Shown here piece by piece: positions 24,040-34,588 of a DNA stretch of 64,000 nucleotides. The notes under the pieces are model-generated. The model was given only the letters and a program-made list of their open reading frames with translations. It did no database searches and had not been told where the DNA came from. Within the stretch, counting starts at the first letter, position 1. Each line of letters opens with the position of its first letter. The translations under genes and the position numbers were made by a program. The stretch is from Anopheles merus (lineage: Eukaryota; Arthropoda; Insecta; Diptera; Culicidae). Where the stretch lies: assembly GCF_017562075.2 (NCBI RefSeq), contig NC_054084.1, positions 34,243,397-34,307,396 of the forward strand, written 5' to 3'.

Positions 24040-25235
24040 ATGAATACATCGGCAGTGAAGCGCCCTTCGGACGCGTTGGTTCCGGTGGTAAATCCGAAGA
24101 AATCACGCACAGACATCGTGGCCTATACGGCCAAAGACAAACAACTTCTCGAGCAGGTAAAGCTCCCTTTTCGATGTTTTAATACACAGAAACACAATTT
24201 TCTAATCTTCTGTTTTACTTCCCCAACCCTAGAATGTGGAGCGAACATCCGGTCTGTTGGGACCCATCATGCTGCTGGAGGGACACGGTGGGGAGATTTT
24301 TTCCACAGAATTCCACCCGGAAGGGGAGCATCTCCTGTCGACCGGATTCGATCGACAGATTTGTAAGTGTACCCTGCTGTAATGATCGATTGCTTTGAAT
24401 TAACACGCTCACTTCTACATTCCCTACAGTCCTGTGGAAGGTGTACGATGAGTGCGAAAACGTGGGAGTGCTGAGCGGCCACTCCGGGGCCGTAATGGAG
24501 GCGCACTTTTCACCGGACGGGTCGAACATCTACACCTGCGCCACGGACAAGGTGGTTGGCGTGTGGGATGTACCCACGTGCACGCGCATCCGCAAGCTGA
24601 AGGGCCACACACACTTCGTGAACAGCTGCAGCGGGGCCCGCCGTGGACCGACGCTGATCGTGTCCGGGTCCGATGATGCGTCGATCAAAATCTGGGACGC
24701 ACGCAAGCGCCACGTCGTGAGCACGTTCGACAACACGTACCAGGTGACGGCGGTATGCTTCAACGACACCGCGGAGCAGGTCGTATCGGGCGGGATTGAC
24801 AACGAGATCAAGGTGTGGGACATCCGGAAGAAGGAGATACTGTACCGGCTGCGGGGCCACACGGACACGGTAACGGGGCTGTCCCTGTCGCCCGACGGGT
24901 CGTACGTGCTGAGCAACTCGATGGACAACACGCTGCGCATCTGGGACATACGGCCGTACGTGCCGGCCGAGCGGTGCGTGAAAGTGTTCACGGGCCATCA
25001 GCACAACTTTGAGAAGAATCTGCTTCGTTGCGGCTGGTCACCGGATGGGCTGAAGATTAGTGCCGGCTCGGCGGATCGGTTCGTGTACATCTGGGACACG
25101 ACGTCACGCCGCATCCTGTACAAGCTGCCCGGGCACAATGGCAGTGTGAATGATATCGATTTCCACCCGACGGAACCGATCATCGTGTCGGGCTCGAGCG
25201 ACAAAACGCTGTACCTGGGTGAGATAGAAGCTTAG
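24040..25235 (+). CDS. Snrnp40: U5 snRNP 40-kDa WD-repeat protein
   Basis: A component of the U5 snRNP and spliceosome core, a seven-bladed WD40 propeller. Exons: 24040-24156, 24233-24362 and 24430-25235, giving 350 residues (human about 357). The N-terminus has a basic bipartite stretch (KRPSDALVPVVNPKKSR), a plausible nuclear signal. Repeats follow with GH...WD spacing: LLEGHGGEIFS, LSGHSGAVME, LKGHTHFVNSC, a blade ending IKVWDIRKK, LRGHTDTVTGL, FTGHQHNFEKNLLRCGWSPDG, and LPGHNGSVND. The segment HNFEKNLLRC and ending SSDKTLYLGEIE are diagnostic of this ortholog group rather than other WD proteins. Both introns are short (76 and 67 bp). Confidence 0.95.
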
Positions 25236-25375
25236 TAGCAATAGAGAGAGAGAGAGAAGATCCAAGTATGCGTGTGTTTGTCATCTTAATATATGTGCAT
25301 CAACCTCCCACTGGGGCGGAGACAGTGAAACACAAGAAAGGCTGGGATTGGATTTATTACGATTCTTCCGTACAC

Positions 25376-25381
25376 TTTATT
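25376..25381 (-). terminator. Candidate poly(A) signal of otubain
   Basis: AATAAA on the minus strand, 255 bp past the otubain stop codon. It reaches to within about 140 bp of the Snrnp40 stop on the other strand. Confidence 0.5.
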
Positions 25382-25635
25382 TATTATTTTGAGTAGCATA
25401 CTAGCCGTGTATATGTGGTTGTGTGTGTGTGTTCGGCATCGACAAAGAGAAGTACTGAATAATCCTGAACGGGAGGGGGGTTTTGCAGGAAACAAAGAGA
25501 CATCATATTACGAGAGACAGAGCAGGGTGCATTCGTTGGTAAGTTTGCGGCGCTGCCAACGATTAATATTATTATTATTATTATTACATCCTACAAATAT
25601 GCTCCTCCGGCCGCTGACGGGACACACAGCACCGC

Positions 25636-26641
25636 TTACGCCTCACAGTGGTTGGGATACAGTATATCGTAATGCCCGGGACGGTACAGCAGATAGACGT
25701 TCGGCTTGAAGCCGTCCGGGAAATCGTGAGCAATCACCTGGTTCCCATCGCCCCGGTCCATATACTCGACCCGCACGCCCGCATCCAGCGCCGAGCAGAT
25801 GGCGATGATGTGAATGTGGTCCGACTCCTTGTACATCGGTTCCACCTCCTGGTGGCAGAACTCCACGATCGTAATGTTCCCGTCGATAAAGTTCTGGTAA
25901 AAGTCGGCCTTCTCCTGCAGATGGCTCGAGGTGATCAGGCGCAGATACACCACCACGTAGTCCGAGTAGCCCTGCTCGTTGAACAGCTTGTGCAGCTCGG
26001 CCAGGGCAGCGGCCGTATTGTCGCCCTCCGGCTTCACCTTGCCGATCACCTCCATGAACGTTTCGTAAAAGTCCTCGATCGTGAACGGCGGGAAGCCGGC
26101 CTCGGTTAGCCGCTCCCTCGATTTGGACGCGTACTCGTAGAACTTTTGAAACTCGTCCTTGTTCCGCACCAGGTACTCGAGGTACGCGTACGCGAACGCG
26201 CGGAAGAAGCAGTTGCCGTCCGGCCGGCTGCGCCGTATCGCCCGGTACTTGGTGGAGAGATCCTTAATCTTTGATATGTACACCGGATCGTCCAGGTACT
26301 CCTGGTTGAGGCTGGCGATCGGCTGCGACTCACTGACTAGCGGATTGGAATGAGCAATCTGGAAGGAAAACAACAACACACAACGAAATAGAAAAGGAGA
26401 TCGATTATGACCTATGACGACGATAATCAATGATGATGATGTTGATGATAAGGAAACCCCTAAAATTCACCGTCAGACCATCCCTTTGCCACATACACAC
26501 ACCAACACACACCTCTTGTTCAATTTCGCGCTGCTGTTTTATAATCAGCTCGTCCTGATTCTCTTCTGATTTTGCATTTTTGCTACCGCTACTGCTGCTG
26601 CCGCTGCCGCTGCTGCTACTGCTGCTCTCGGAGTTGCTCAT
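25636..26641 (-). CDS. Otub1: Otubain-type deubiquitinase (OTUB1 ortholog)
   Basis: A cytosolic OTU-family cysteine protease, which in its best-known relatives cleaves Lys48-linked ubiquitin and inhibits E2 enzymes. Exons: 26513-26641 and 25636-26358, giving 283 residues. A Ser/Gly-rich leader (residues 3-20) is followed by an acidic helix ending QQREIEQE, then the OTU fold. The catalytic triad is visible: PDGNCFFRAF gives Asp90 and Cys93, and YRPGHYDILYP gives His272. The conserved EVEPMYKESDHIHI and YDILYP stretches support OTUB1 over other OTUs. The donor site lies in a GT repeat (GAG|GTGTGTGTTGG), an unusual +3 to +6 context. Divergent from RpL9. Confidence 0.94.
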
Positions 26642-27568
26642 GCTGTGCCGACACGGGCGTTTCGATGGGGGGAAAAGTCTCCTTTTCCGTTCGTTTGCTA
26701 ATCGAACGCCTATCACCAGCACGGAATGGATAGAGTGCTTTGCTGTTCAAAGTAAAGCTAAATTCGCACCAACAATTGGCAGGACACTTTTGCACCAAAC
26801 GTTACGGGCGCTTCAGGCGGCAGACATTTTACCAACAAACACTCACTCACACACACGCACGCACACAGAGCACCTGCAAAATGTGAGTGTGTGTGTGTGT
26901 GTAGAGCAGGTCGGGTAAAACATGCGAATGTGACAGCTAACAACTGGTCCGTTTGAAATGCGAATAACATTGAGTAAAATTTAAGAAAATAAAGCATTTC
27001 AATGATTCTAAGTCGTGGAAATCTAAAGGTAAGAAATGAGCTGAATGCCACATTTATTTGCTTAGTCTAATCTGCAATATACACCAGAATCATTTCAAAG
27101 ATTTTCAATATGGCTTTCGAATTTGTATAATGTACGACCTCTTCAACCGACGATTGCGGTTTTGCGTTCTACGACTAATATATTTTTTTGGGATTTTCTT
27201 GCTTTAATTGCAATGTAAATATTCCTTATTTACCATATCTTATCTTTTTTTTTTTTGATGAAGGGAATTTAACGCACCTTGAGATATTGTTTAAATATTT
27301 CAAACGCATAAAAATAGATGACAAAAGAAAAAAACTGATTAAAACTAATATACAAATTCAAGGAAATTTTTGAACCGTCAAAACGCTCATAAAATTGCTA
27401 CAATTTTCGTAAAATAATTAATATAACTATTTCGCAACCTCTTTTTCAAACCCCAAGAGTGCGTTTCCCAAAACGCACACGTTGACAGTTGTGATCCAAC
27501 CGCCAAACAGGAAAACAAGCAAACGTCAGCGCAACGCAGCGCTCAAGACAGCCCGCTGCTGTCATGTT
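26642..27568. other. Otubain/RpL9 divergent intergenic region
   Basis: Contains CA/GT short repeats near 26840-26910, then AT-rich DNA without coding potential. Both promoters are expected here. Confidence 0.45.
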
Positions 27569-27593
27569 CTTTTCCGGTTTGATTCTCGAACGT
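27569..27593 (+). promoter_or_regulatory. Likely RpL9 5' UTR exon with TOP-like start
   Basis: CTTTTCC (27569-27575) resembles the 5' terminal oligopyrimidine start of ribosomal-protein mRNAs and precedes a strong donor CGT|GTAAGTA at 27594. The matching acceptor is TTACAG|ATTAGC (exon from 28006). This implies a 412-nt intron in the leader. Growth-dependent translational control by TOP elements is known for the class; its use here is inferred. Confidence 0.6.
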
Positions 27594-28016
27594 GTAAGTA
27601 GTGTTATTGCCGAGTCGGTTGTTTCTTTTTAGGAATTTTCGTGTTAAATAGGTAAACAGAAGTGGAAATCATCGCTGAATCGCTGGCGGCACATGTGCAC
27701 CATCGTACGAAGGACGTCCGTAAGCGTGCCGACCGGTTGCGGCCGGTCTGCGCCGAGGATGAAAAATCGTTTACACGGTGGAATGATGCGAACGGAACGG
27801 GGCTGCTGCTGCTGCGAGGCGTATCTGTCAGACCGCTGCCGGGAGCTTTTTGGCCGGAAAGCATCAGAGCCTACCGTTGCCTGTGCCACCCCGATAGTGC
27901 CTTGGTTTCAGTGATGATGCCGGATTATTGGTGTATTTTGCTAGAGAAATGTGCGGTCGCTAATCGCGCTATTGTGTGTGCGTGTGTGTGCTTGGATCGT
28001 TACAGATTAGCTTACA

Positions 28017-28693
28017 ATGAGAACCATCAACTCTAACCAGTCGGTGCTCGTACCGAAGGATGTGTCGGTGAAGGTGAAGGCCCGCATGGTGACGGTGAAG
28101 GGACCGCGCGGAACGCTCGTCAAGAACTTCCGCCATCTGCCCATCGACGTCTACCGAGTGCACCGCAAGAAGGTGACGGTGGAGAAGTGGTTCGGCTCCA
28201 AGAAGGAGCTGGCCGCCGTCCGCACCGTGTGCTCGCACATCGAGAACATGATCAAGGGTAAGTAGCGTGTGTGTGTGTGTGTGTCCGCCGTGTGAAATGT
28301 AAACAAAATCTCAACGAAAAGAGTCTAATTGCGGATGTTTCCCTCTCACTTCCTCTTGCAGGTGTCACCAAGGGATTCCAGTACAAGATGCGTGCTGTAC
28401 ATGCTCACTTCCCGATCAACTGCGTGATCAGTGAGAACAACACGCTGGTGGAGATCCGTAACTTCCTCGGCGAGAAGCACATCCGTCGCGTGAAGATGCA
28501 GCCGGGCGTGACCGTGGTGAACTCCGCCAAGCAGAAGGACGAGCTGGTGCTCGAGGGTAACGACATCGAAGCGGTCTCCCTGTCCGCCGCCCTCATCCAG
28601 CAGTCGACGACCGTCCACAACAAGGATATCCGTAAGTTCTTGGACGGTCTGTACGTTTCCGAGAAGACGACAGTGGTACAGGACGAGGAATAA
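28017..28693 (+). CDS. RpL9: 60S ribosomal protein L9 (uL6)
   Basis: A large-subunit ribosomal protein of the uL6 family, located near the sarcin-ricin loop and factor-binding site. Coding exons 28017-28257 and 28362-28693 join in phase (AAG G|GT GTC) to 190 residues, the normal length. It starts MRTINSNQSVLVPKDV, has the uL6 segments VKGPRGTLVKNF and GVTKGFQYKMRAVHAHFPIN, and ends in an acidic tail VVQDEE. Codon use is strongly C/G-ending, as expected for a highly expressed fly gene. A spurious open frame from 27662 to 28036 lies in the leader intron and should be ignored. Confidence 0.97.
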
Positions 28694-30140
28694 GTTGTAA
28701 CATTGTTGTAAGCGAAAGTAAACGGAATGAAGCAGCAGCAGAAAACAAAGTGGGGGTGGCCCGTGAGAGATGGAAACTAAATCGGTATTTGTGTTTGTTT
28801 TGTTTTTCTGTTCGTAATGTTCGTTTCGGTTTTTCGGTTCCAGAGTGTCTTTTTGTCTTGGGAGTGATATGTGTGATTTGTAGGTTTTGGGATAATGGTG
28901 CCGCCGGAACAGAAACAATGAATACAATCGAATTACAGGGAGAATGTGGCCCAAGATCGTCGTCGGAGGAAGCCATCGAATGGCCAAACACTTGAGCAAT
29001 GCCGAGGGAAATCATTTGACCAGAAATTGAGGCCTTATTCCCTCTTTAAGGATACGGTCGCTGTCGTCTTTTTAGGCCCTTGAGTATCTCAAGTGGTGGT
29101 AGGTCATCTGCTACTTATCAATTGCACCTTATCGCCTATTCAGCATGTGGGAAGCCAGCATCAGCTTGGAAGAAGCAATGAACTGGCTACGTTGATAGAC
29201 ATCCAGTTTTATTTTTCACAGAAAATGACTCTTTTAATTTATGGGACATTTTCCAAAATTAGCCTCCTCCATCGTGGAACAACGTGTTGGTCATATTTAA
29301 ACAATTTGTATATTTTCAGATAAATATTGATGTGGAAAATTTAATGTGGAATTCGTTTCTCGTTTACAAAACACCAATCCTAATCGTTCTGAATGCCAAT
29401 AATCAAACATCTTGTGACATTTTATTTAAAAAAAAGTCTCCCGCTTGAATTATGCGTTCGATTTAAAACCGACGTTTCGGGTCAACACATGCAACTAGAA
29501 CAATATTGAATTGAATTGAAAACGTTGAGATCGGCGCTTTGTTTACCTATTTGTTTGCCGGCATTTCAAAGCCCAAAAATTGCGAAAAATCCAACATTTT
29601 TTCACAAAATCCTTTCTGGTCACTAGAAAACCCAAATTTACGTCCATTTAATTGCATAATACGCGCAAAAATACATTTTCCTTGATAGTTCATATTTCCG
29701 AATGAAAAATAAAATCTCTCAGTGTCACCCTGTGGCGCAGCAAACAATGCCGCCTACGTGTAAACGCTGCAGAATTTTTTCCGCTCCCCGTCAGTTACAT
29801 TTGACAACTGGCACGCGGCTTCGGGGGAAAAAGATGCTGAGCGGCACAAAATATTGAAATTGGACGCTTTCCGAGGAAAAACCCATTCAATTTAGGCGCG
29901 CCACCGTAGTGTGAGTGCGTTCGTTTCTCGGTGCGTCGGATTTTGGGCGGCTGGTCGAAAGAAAGCGTACAGTTGAACCCGGATTGAAAGAAATTTGGAC
30001 CTGAAAGCGGCGTTTATCGTTTGTGTGTATCGGCGTAGCATCGGTGCAGGTAGGTAGGTAGGTGTTGGGCAGGGGTAGGCGGGCTGTGTGTGTTATTGTT
30101 CTTCCGCGCCTCCGGGTGTAGACACCGGCGACGGGCGCAA
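28694..30140. other. RpL9 3' flank and Piwi promoter region
   Basis: No coding region recognised. The Piwi transcription start probably lies near 29.9-30.1 kb. I found no tRNA, snoRNA or canonical AATAAA close to the RpL9 stop; the nearest variant is AATACA at about 28921. Confidence 0.4.
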
Positions 30141-30141
30141 A

Positions 30142-30159
30142 ATGGCTTACCACGTTTAG
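30142..30159 (+). CDS. Short upstream ORF in the Piwi leader
   Basis: ATG GCT TAC CAC GTT TAG, five codons, sits just before the putative leader donor (GTAAGC at 30171). It would be retained in the mRNA if transcription starts upstream of it. It could damp translation of the main frame. This depends on the unmapped start site. Confidence 0.35.
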   Translation: MAYHV

Positions 30160-30170
30160 AAATTGCACCC

Positions 30171-30303
30171 GTAAGCGATTTCCCGGAATGTGTGTGTTCG
30201 TCTCAGTCTTAGGAGCTGCGTCGCAGAAGGTTCAGTGTGCTCTCCGTGGTGTAGTGGTGCCAGCGTGTTAATTTCGGCGTTATTGTTTTGTGTTGCAATT
30301 GCA
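30171..30303 (+). other. Putative 5' UTR intron of the Piwi gene
   Basis: Donor ACCC|GTAAGC and acceptor TTGCAATTGCAG|ACC enclose 133 bp, and the acceptor lies 17 bp before the start codon. Both sites look strong by eye. Confidence 0.55.
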
Positions 30304-30320
30304 GACCACCGGCCAGTAGT

Positions 30321-33300
30321 ATGGCGGACGGTAGACGGGAGCCGCCCCCGTATGGGCGCGATCGAATCCGCGGCTCGCTCGGGTCCAACTCACCGTACGA
30401 AGGGGGCCGCGGCGGTGGCCACCCATCGATGCGTGGCGGTTATCCACCCCACGGTGGTCCTGGTGGTGGTGGTGGTGCCTCATATCAAACTCAAGAGGTA
30501 AGTTTTCATTCACAAAAAAAAAACGAAAAAGGCGGGAGCGTTCTAACAATCTTTGCTTTTGCGGTTTTAGCGTCGCCCGACATGGCGCAATCCTTCGCCC
30601 GGCCCGAGCGAAAGTCGCGACGCCGTACCGAGCACATCGGCCGCCGTTTCGACGCCGGCATTCAGCACAAACGTCCACGAACCACCACCGCAGCCACAGC
30701 CGAGCAGCAGCGGGCTGGGCAACATCGGGCGCCCGCTTCATCGAGCGGCCGGACCACGCCGACGTCCGCTAGCCGACACGCTGCGTACCCGCGGGCCGGA
30801 TGCACCCTCCAAACACGGCACCACCGGACAGCCGCTGCAGCTGCAGTCGAACTACTTCAAGCTGCTGAAGCGCGTCGACTGGACGCTCTACCACTACCAG
30901 GTGGAGATGGTCCCACCGTGCGCCAGTCCGCGCCTGATGCAGTCGCTCGTAAACGAGCACAAAAAGCTGCTCGGTGGGTTCGTGTTCGACGGGGTGCAGC
31001 TCTTCACCGCCTGCAAGCTGTCGAACGATGAGCTGGTGCTGCACTCCCAGCACGACCGCACCGGCGACAAGTACGAGCTGCACATCCAGCGGGTGGCCGT
31101 CGTCGACATGACGGACGAGACGGGCATCCAGGTGCTGAATCTGATCCTGCGCCGGGCAATGAACGGGCTCAACCTGCAGCTGGTCGGGCGCAATCTGTAC
31201 GATGCCGCGGCCAAGATCCCGATCCGCGAGTACCACATCGAGCTGTGGCCCGGGTACATCACGAGCATCCGGCAGCACGAGAACGAGGTGCTGGTGTGCT
31301 GCGAAATCGCCCACAAGACGATGCGCATGCAGACGTGCTACGACATTTTGCGCGAGTGTCAGCGGCACGATCGTAACTTCAAGGATGCGTTCCGGCGGGC
31401 GGTGATCGGGTGCGTGGTGCTGACCGGGTACAACAACAAAACGTACACGATTCACGACGTTACGTTCGAGACGACGCCGGAAAGTACGTTCGACACGAAG
31501 AATGGGAAGATTTCCTTCCTGGACTACTACAAGAACAAGTACAACTTGCGCATCCGCGACTCGTACCAGCCGATGTTGCTGTCGCGCGCGAAGAAGAAGG
31601 ATACGCGGTCGGGTGACAGTGAGCTGATGGCACTGGTGCCGGAGCTGTGCCAGATGACGGGGCTGACCGATTCGATGCGCTCCGATTTCAAGTGAGTATT
31701 GGAGGCGTTTGTTCAACATTTGAACTTAACGGACATTTGGGACACAGACTCTAACGGGCAACCCATTTTTCTTGCTAGAATGATGCGAGCGATGGCGGAT
31801 CATACGCGCCTCAATCCGGACCGGCGTATCGAACGGCTGGAAACGTTCAACCGGCGTCTGCAAACCTCCCCCGAAAGCCAAGAAGTGTTCAAGGTGTGGC
31901 AGATGGAGCTGGATCGCCGTCTGGTCGAGCTGCCGGGACGGTTGCTGCCGCAGGAGATGATTTTCTTTTCCACTACCTCGAAGTAAGCTTTTCGCGAGGA
32001 AGGCGTGTGTGTCTCGGTAACCATAGTAACGGGGGTTTTTCCCCTTTGTTTGCCTTTCTTTCTTCCCTTTACCGTTTCGTAGTGGTGTTCAGGCGGGTGA
32101 GAATGCGGACTGGACGGCCCACTTCCGTGACAATCCGATGTTTGCGACGGTCCGGCTGAGCCGCTGGTATCTGATCGTGCCGAGCCGGTGCCAGCGGGAG
32201 GCGGGCGATTTCCTCAACTGCATGATTACGGCCGCCCGCGGCATGCGGTTCGAAATTAGCAACTGCGAGATGGTCCCCATGCCGGACGACAGCCCCGGCA
32301 CGTACATACGCACGCTGGACGCAATCATCAACCGGGATCCGCAGATGATCATGTGCGTGGTGTCGAACAGCAAGTCGGACCGGTACACCGCCATCAAGAA
32401 GAAGTGCTGCGTGGAGCGGGCCATCCCGACGCAGATCATGGTGCAGAAAACGATCACGCCGAAGAGTGGCAACGTGCGCACGCTCATGTCGGTCGCGACC
32501 AAGGTCGTCATCCAGATGAACTGCAAGCTGGGCGGTGTGCCGTGGAAGGTGAAGATTCCGCTGAACGGGCTGATGACGATCGGGTTCGACGTGTGTCACG
32601 ATTCGAAGGACAAGAGCAAATCGTTCGGTGCGATGGTGGCGACGCTGGATCACGACAACCGCGGCACGCCCAAATTCTTCTCCACCGTCAGCCACCACTC
32701 GAGCGGGGAGGAAATTTCCAACTATCTGCCGCTCAACACGGTAAAGGCGCTGAACGAGTATCGGCGCGAGTTTGGCGAGCTACCGAAGCGTATTATCTTC
32801 TACCGGGACGGTGTGAGCGACGGGCAGCTGCAGTACATCTACGACCACGAGGTGCGGTCCCTGGTGGAGAAGCTCGGCCAGATCTACAAGTCGGCCGGCA
32901 TCGAGCAGGACGTGCTGCTGACGTTCTTCATCGTGAACAAGCGCATCAACACGCGGTTCTTCGACCATCGGCTGAATCCGCGCCCGGGCACGGTGGTGGA
33001 TAATGTAGTAACCCTGCCGCAGCGGTAAGTAGAGTTCGAGAGAAAGAGAGATGCTTTTTGTCATGTACTTACGAGTATGTCTTCTGTTTTGTTGCAGCAC
33101 CGATTTCTACCTCGTCTCCCAGTCGGTGAAGCAGGGCACGGTATCGCCCACCGCGTACAACGTCATCTACGACACGTCCGGGCTGAAGATCGACCACCTG
33201 CAGATGCTGTCGTACAAACAGTGCCACCTGTACTACAACTGGTCCGGCACGACCCGGGTGCCGGCGGTGTGCCAGTACGCGCACAAGCTATCGTTCCTAG

Positions 33301-33362
33301 TAGGCCAGTATCTGCACCAGACGCCTAGCAACATGCTCGAAAAGAAGCTCTATTTCCTGTAG
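30321..33362 (+). CDS. Piwi-clade Argonaute (Aubergine/Piwi type)
   Basis: A piRNA-guided silencing protein of germline and soma. Exons 30321-30497, 30571-31691, 31779-31982, 32083-33024 and 33098-33362 join in phase to 902 residues. The N-terminus has RG/GRG/RGG sites typical of arginine methylation and Tudor-protein docking. The N and PAZ domains follow (PAZ about 325-430, ending KNKYNLRIRDSYQPML), then MID and PIWI. The slicer residues are all visible: Asp670 (GFDVCHDSK), Asp743 (FYRDGVSDGQ) and His877 (VCQYAHKL), so cleavage activity is expected. The His, with HKLSFLVGQ and LFLV-type context, is like fly Aubergine rather than Piwi, which as I recall has Lys here. It ends KLYFL as in the clade. 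Nuclear or cytoplasmic residence cannot be told from sequence. Confidence 0.95.
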
Positions 33363-33558
33363 ATGTGTGTGCGTGTGAGTGCACGAGAATGTAGTCGGGT
33401 AGGCGTGCAAGCAGTTCGCCGTTGTTTTCGACTTGACAAGGCGCATGGAGGGGGCGCATCTTCACTACCTTTCTTCTCTTCTTTGCGTTATCTTGCTATC
33501 GGGAAAGCAAATTTAGGACTCAGTTTTATTTCTTTTCTTTCACTAAACTCCGCCGTGA

Positions 33559-33564
33559 AATAAA
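33559..33564 (+). terminator. Candidate poly(A) signal of the Piwi gene
   Basis: AATAAA about 197 bp past the Piwi stop codon. Confidence 0.55.
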
Positions 33565-33897
33565 GGGTCAATGGTAGGGCAGTCTGAAAAGTCCCACAGT
33601 GCAGCGAAAGAAGGGTAGTTAACTTTTAGGAACTCTTAGATATGGAAATGTGAACTTTCCGGAAGGCATTTCCGGTCGAAACTGCAATCGAGCGGAGAGC
33701 GCAAGAAACGATACGGAGATTAAAGTCTTTGCGCGAGCGCGGCTTAAACCCCCCCCCCCCCCGCCCTTTAGTATGTATAAATAGGCAGAAAAGTTAGTGC
33801 CGAAGCGAACTAGGATCAATCGAATGTGAATTGAACAGAGCGGAGAGTTTACAAGTGAAGGCGAGGGACACAGGAAAGAGTATATATTCCTTTATCG

Positions 33898-33903
33898 TTT
33901 ATT
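33898..33903 (-). terminator. Candidate poly(A) signal of Mdh1
   Basis: AATAAA on the minus strand, about 690 bp past the Mdh1 stop codon. The interval between (33.9-34.6 kb) would be its 3' UTR. Closer alternatives are not obvious. Confidence 0.4.
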
Positions 33904-34588
33904 GAATTAATTCTTTGTTCGAGAATTATCCCCCTTTAGCTTTGTGGTGTCCTACACACGCCTCTACAGAGTTAACAATTGGTCTACCTTGCACTAATTG
34001 ATTTTTTTTGCATATGTTTTGAGTTTCAACGTTTGTTTTTTCTTCTTTTGTTCTTCTATTTCACTACAAAAAAAACATCTGCCGTAGATGCACGTTCATA
34101 ATAATAGGCCAACCGTATATATTGTTGATGGAAGCAACTCTCTATCAGGTGTACGGGTTCCGGATGAGGGAAAAGAAGAAGCAGGGTGGACGAATACACT
34201 TCCCACACCGACACACACGCGCTCGTGCGCTTGCCGCCTGTCCTTTCCCGCTTTATATATCAAAACAAAACTGTAAAACAAAATTTTGAAGAATCGAAGA
34301 AAACCAATGGAAATCAAAAACACACAACACAGTACAATGCGTTTTCTCCTTCACTTCTTCTCTTTAAAGCACAGTGTGGTGGCGTTCTTTTTTTTTTACT
34401 TAATTCTCTTTCTCTTTCTTATTTGCCGCATTGATATTTAGCTGGCGCACAAAACAAAATAACGTAACTGGTTGGGTAATTGATCTTCGCGCACTTGTTG
34501 ATGTTCGCTTCTCACTGTTGGATCGATTTCCTTGCGCGCCACTGGTTTGTGTTAGCGCGTACAAAATTCTGCCTTACAGCTTAACTAG

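Noticed and set aside
27594..28005. Possible C/D snoRNA in the RpL9 leader intron
   Set aside because: A GTGATGA-like C box occurs near 27912, but no CTGA D box follows at a suitable distance.
27662..28036. 124-codon plus-strand frame ahead of RpL9
   Set aside because: It lies in the leader intron, has no recognisable domain, and overlaps the RpL9 start in another frame.
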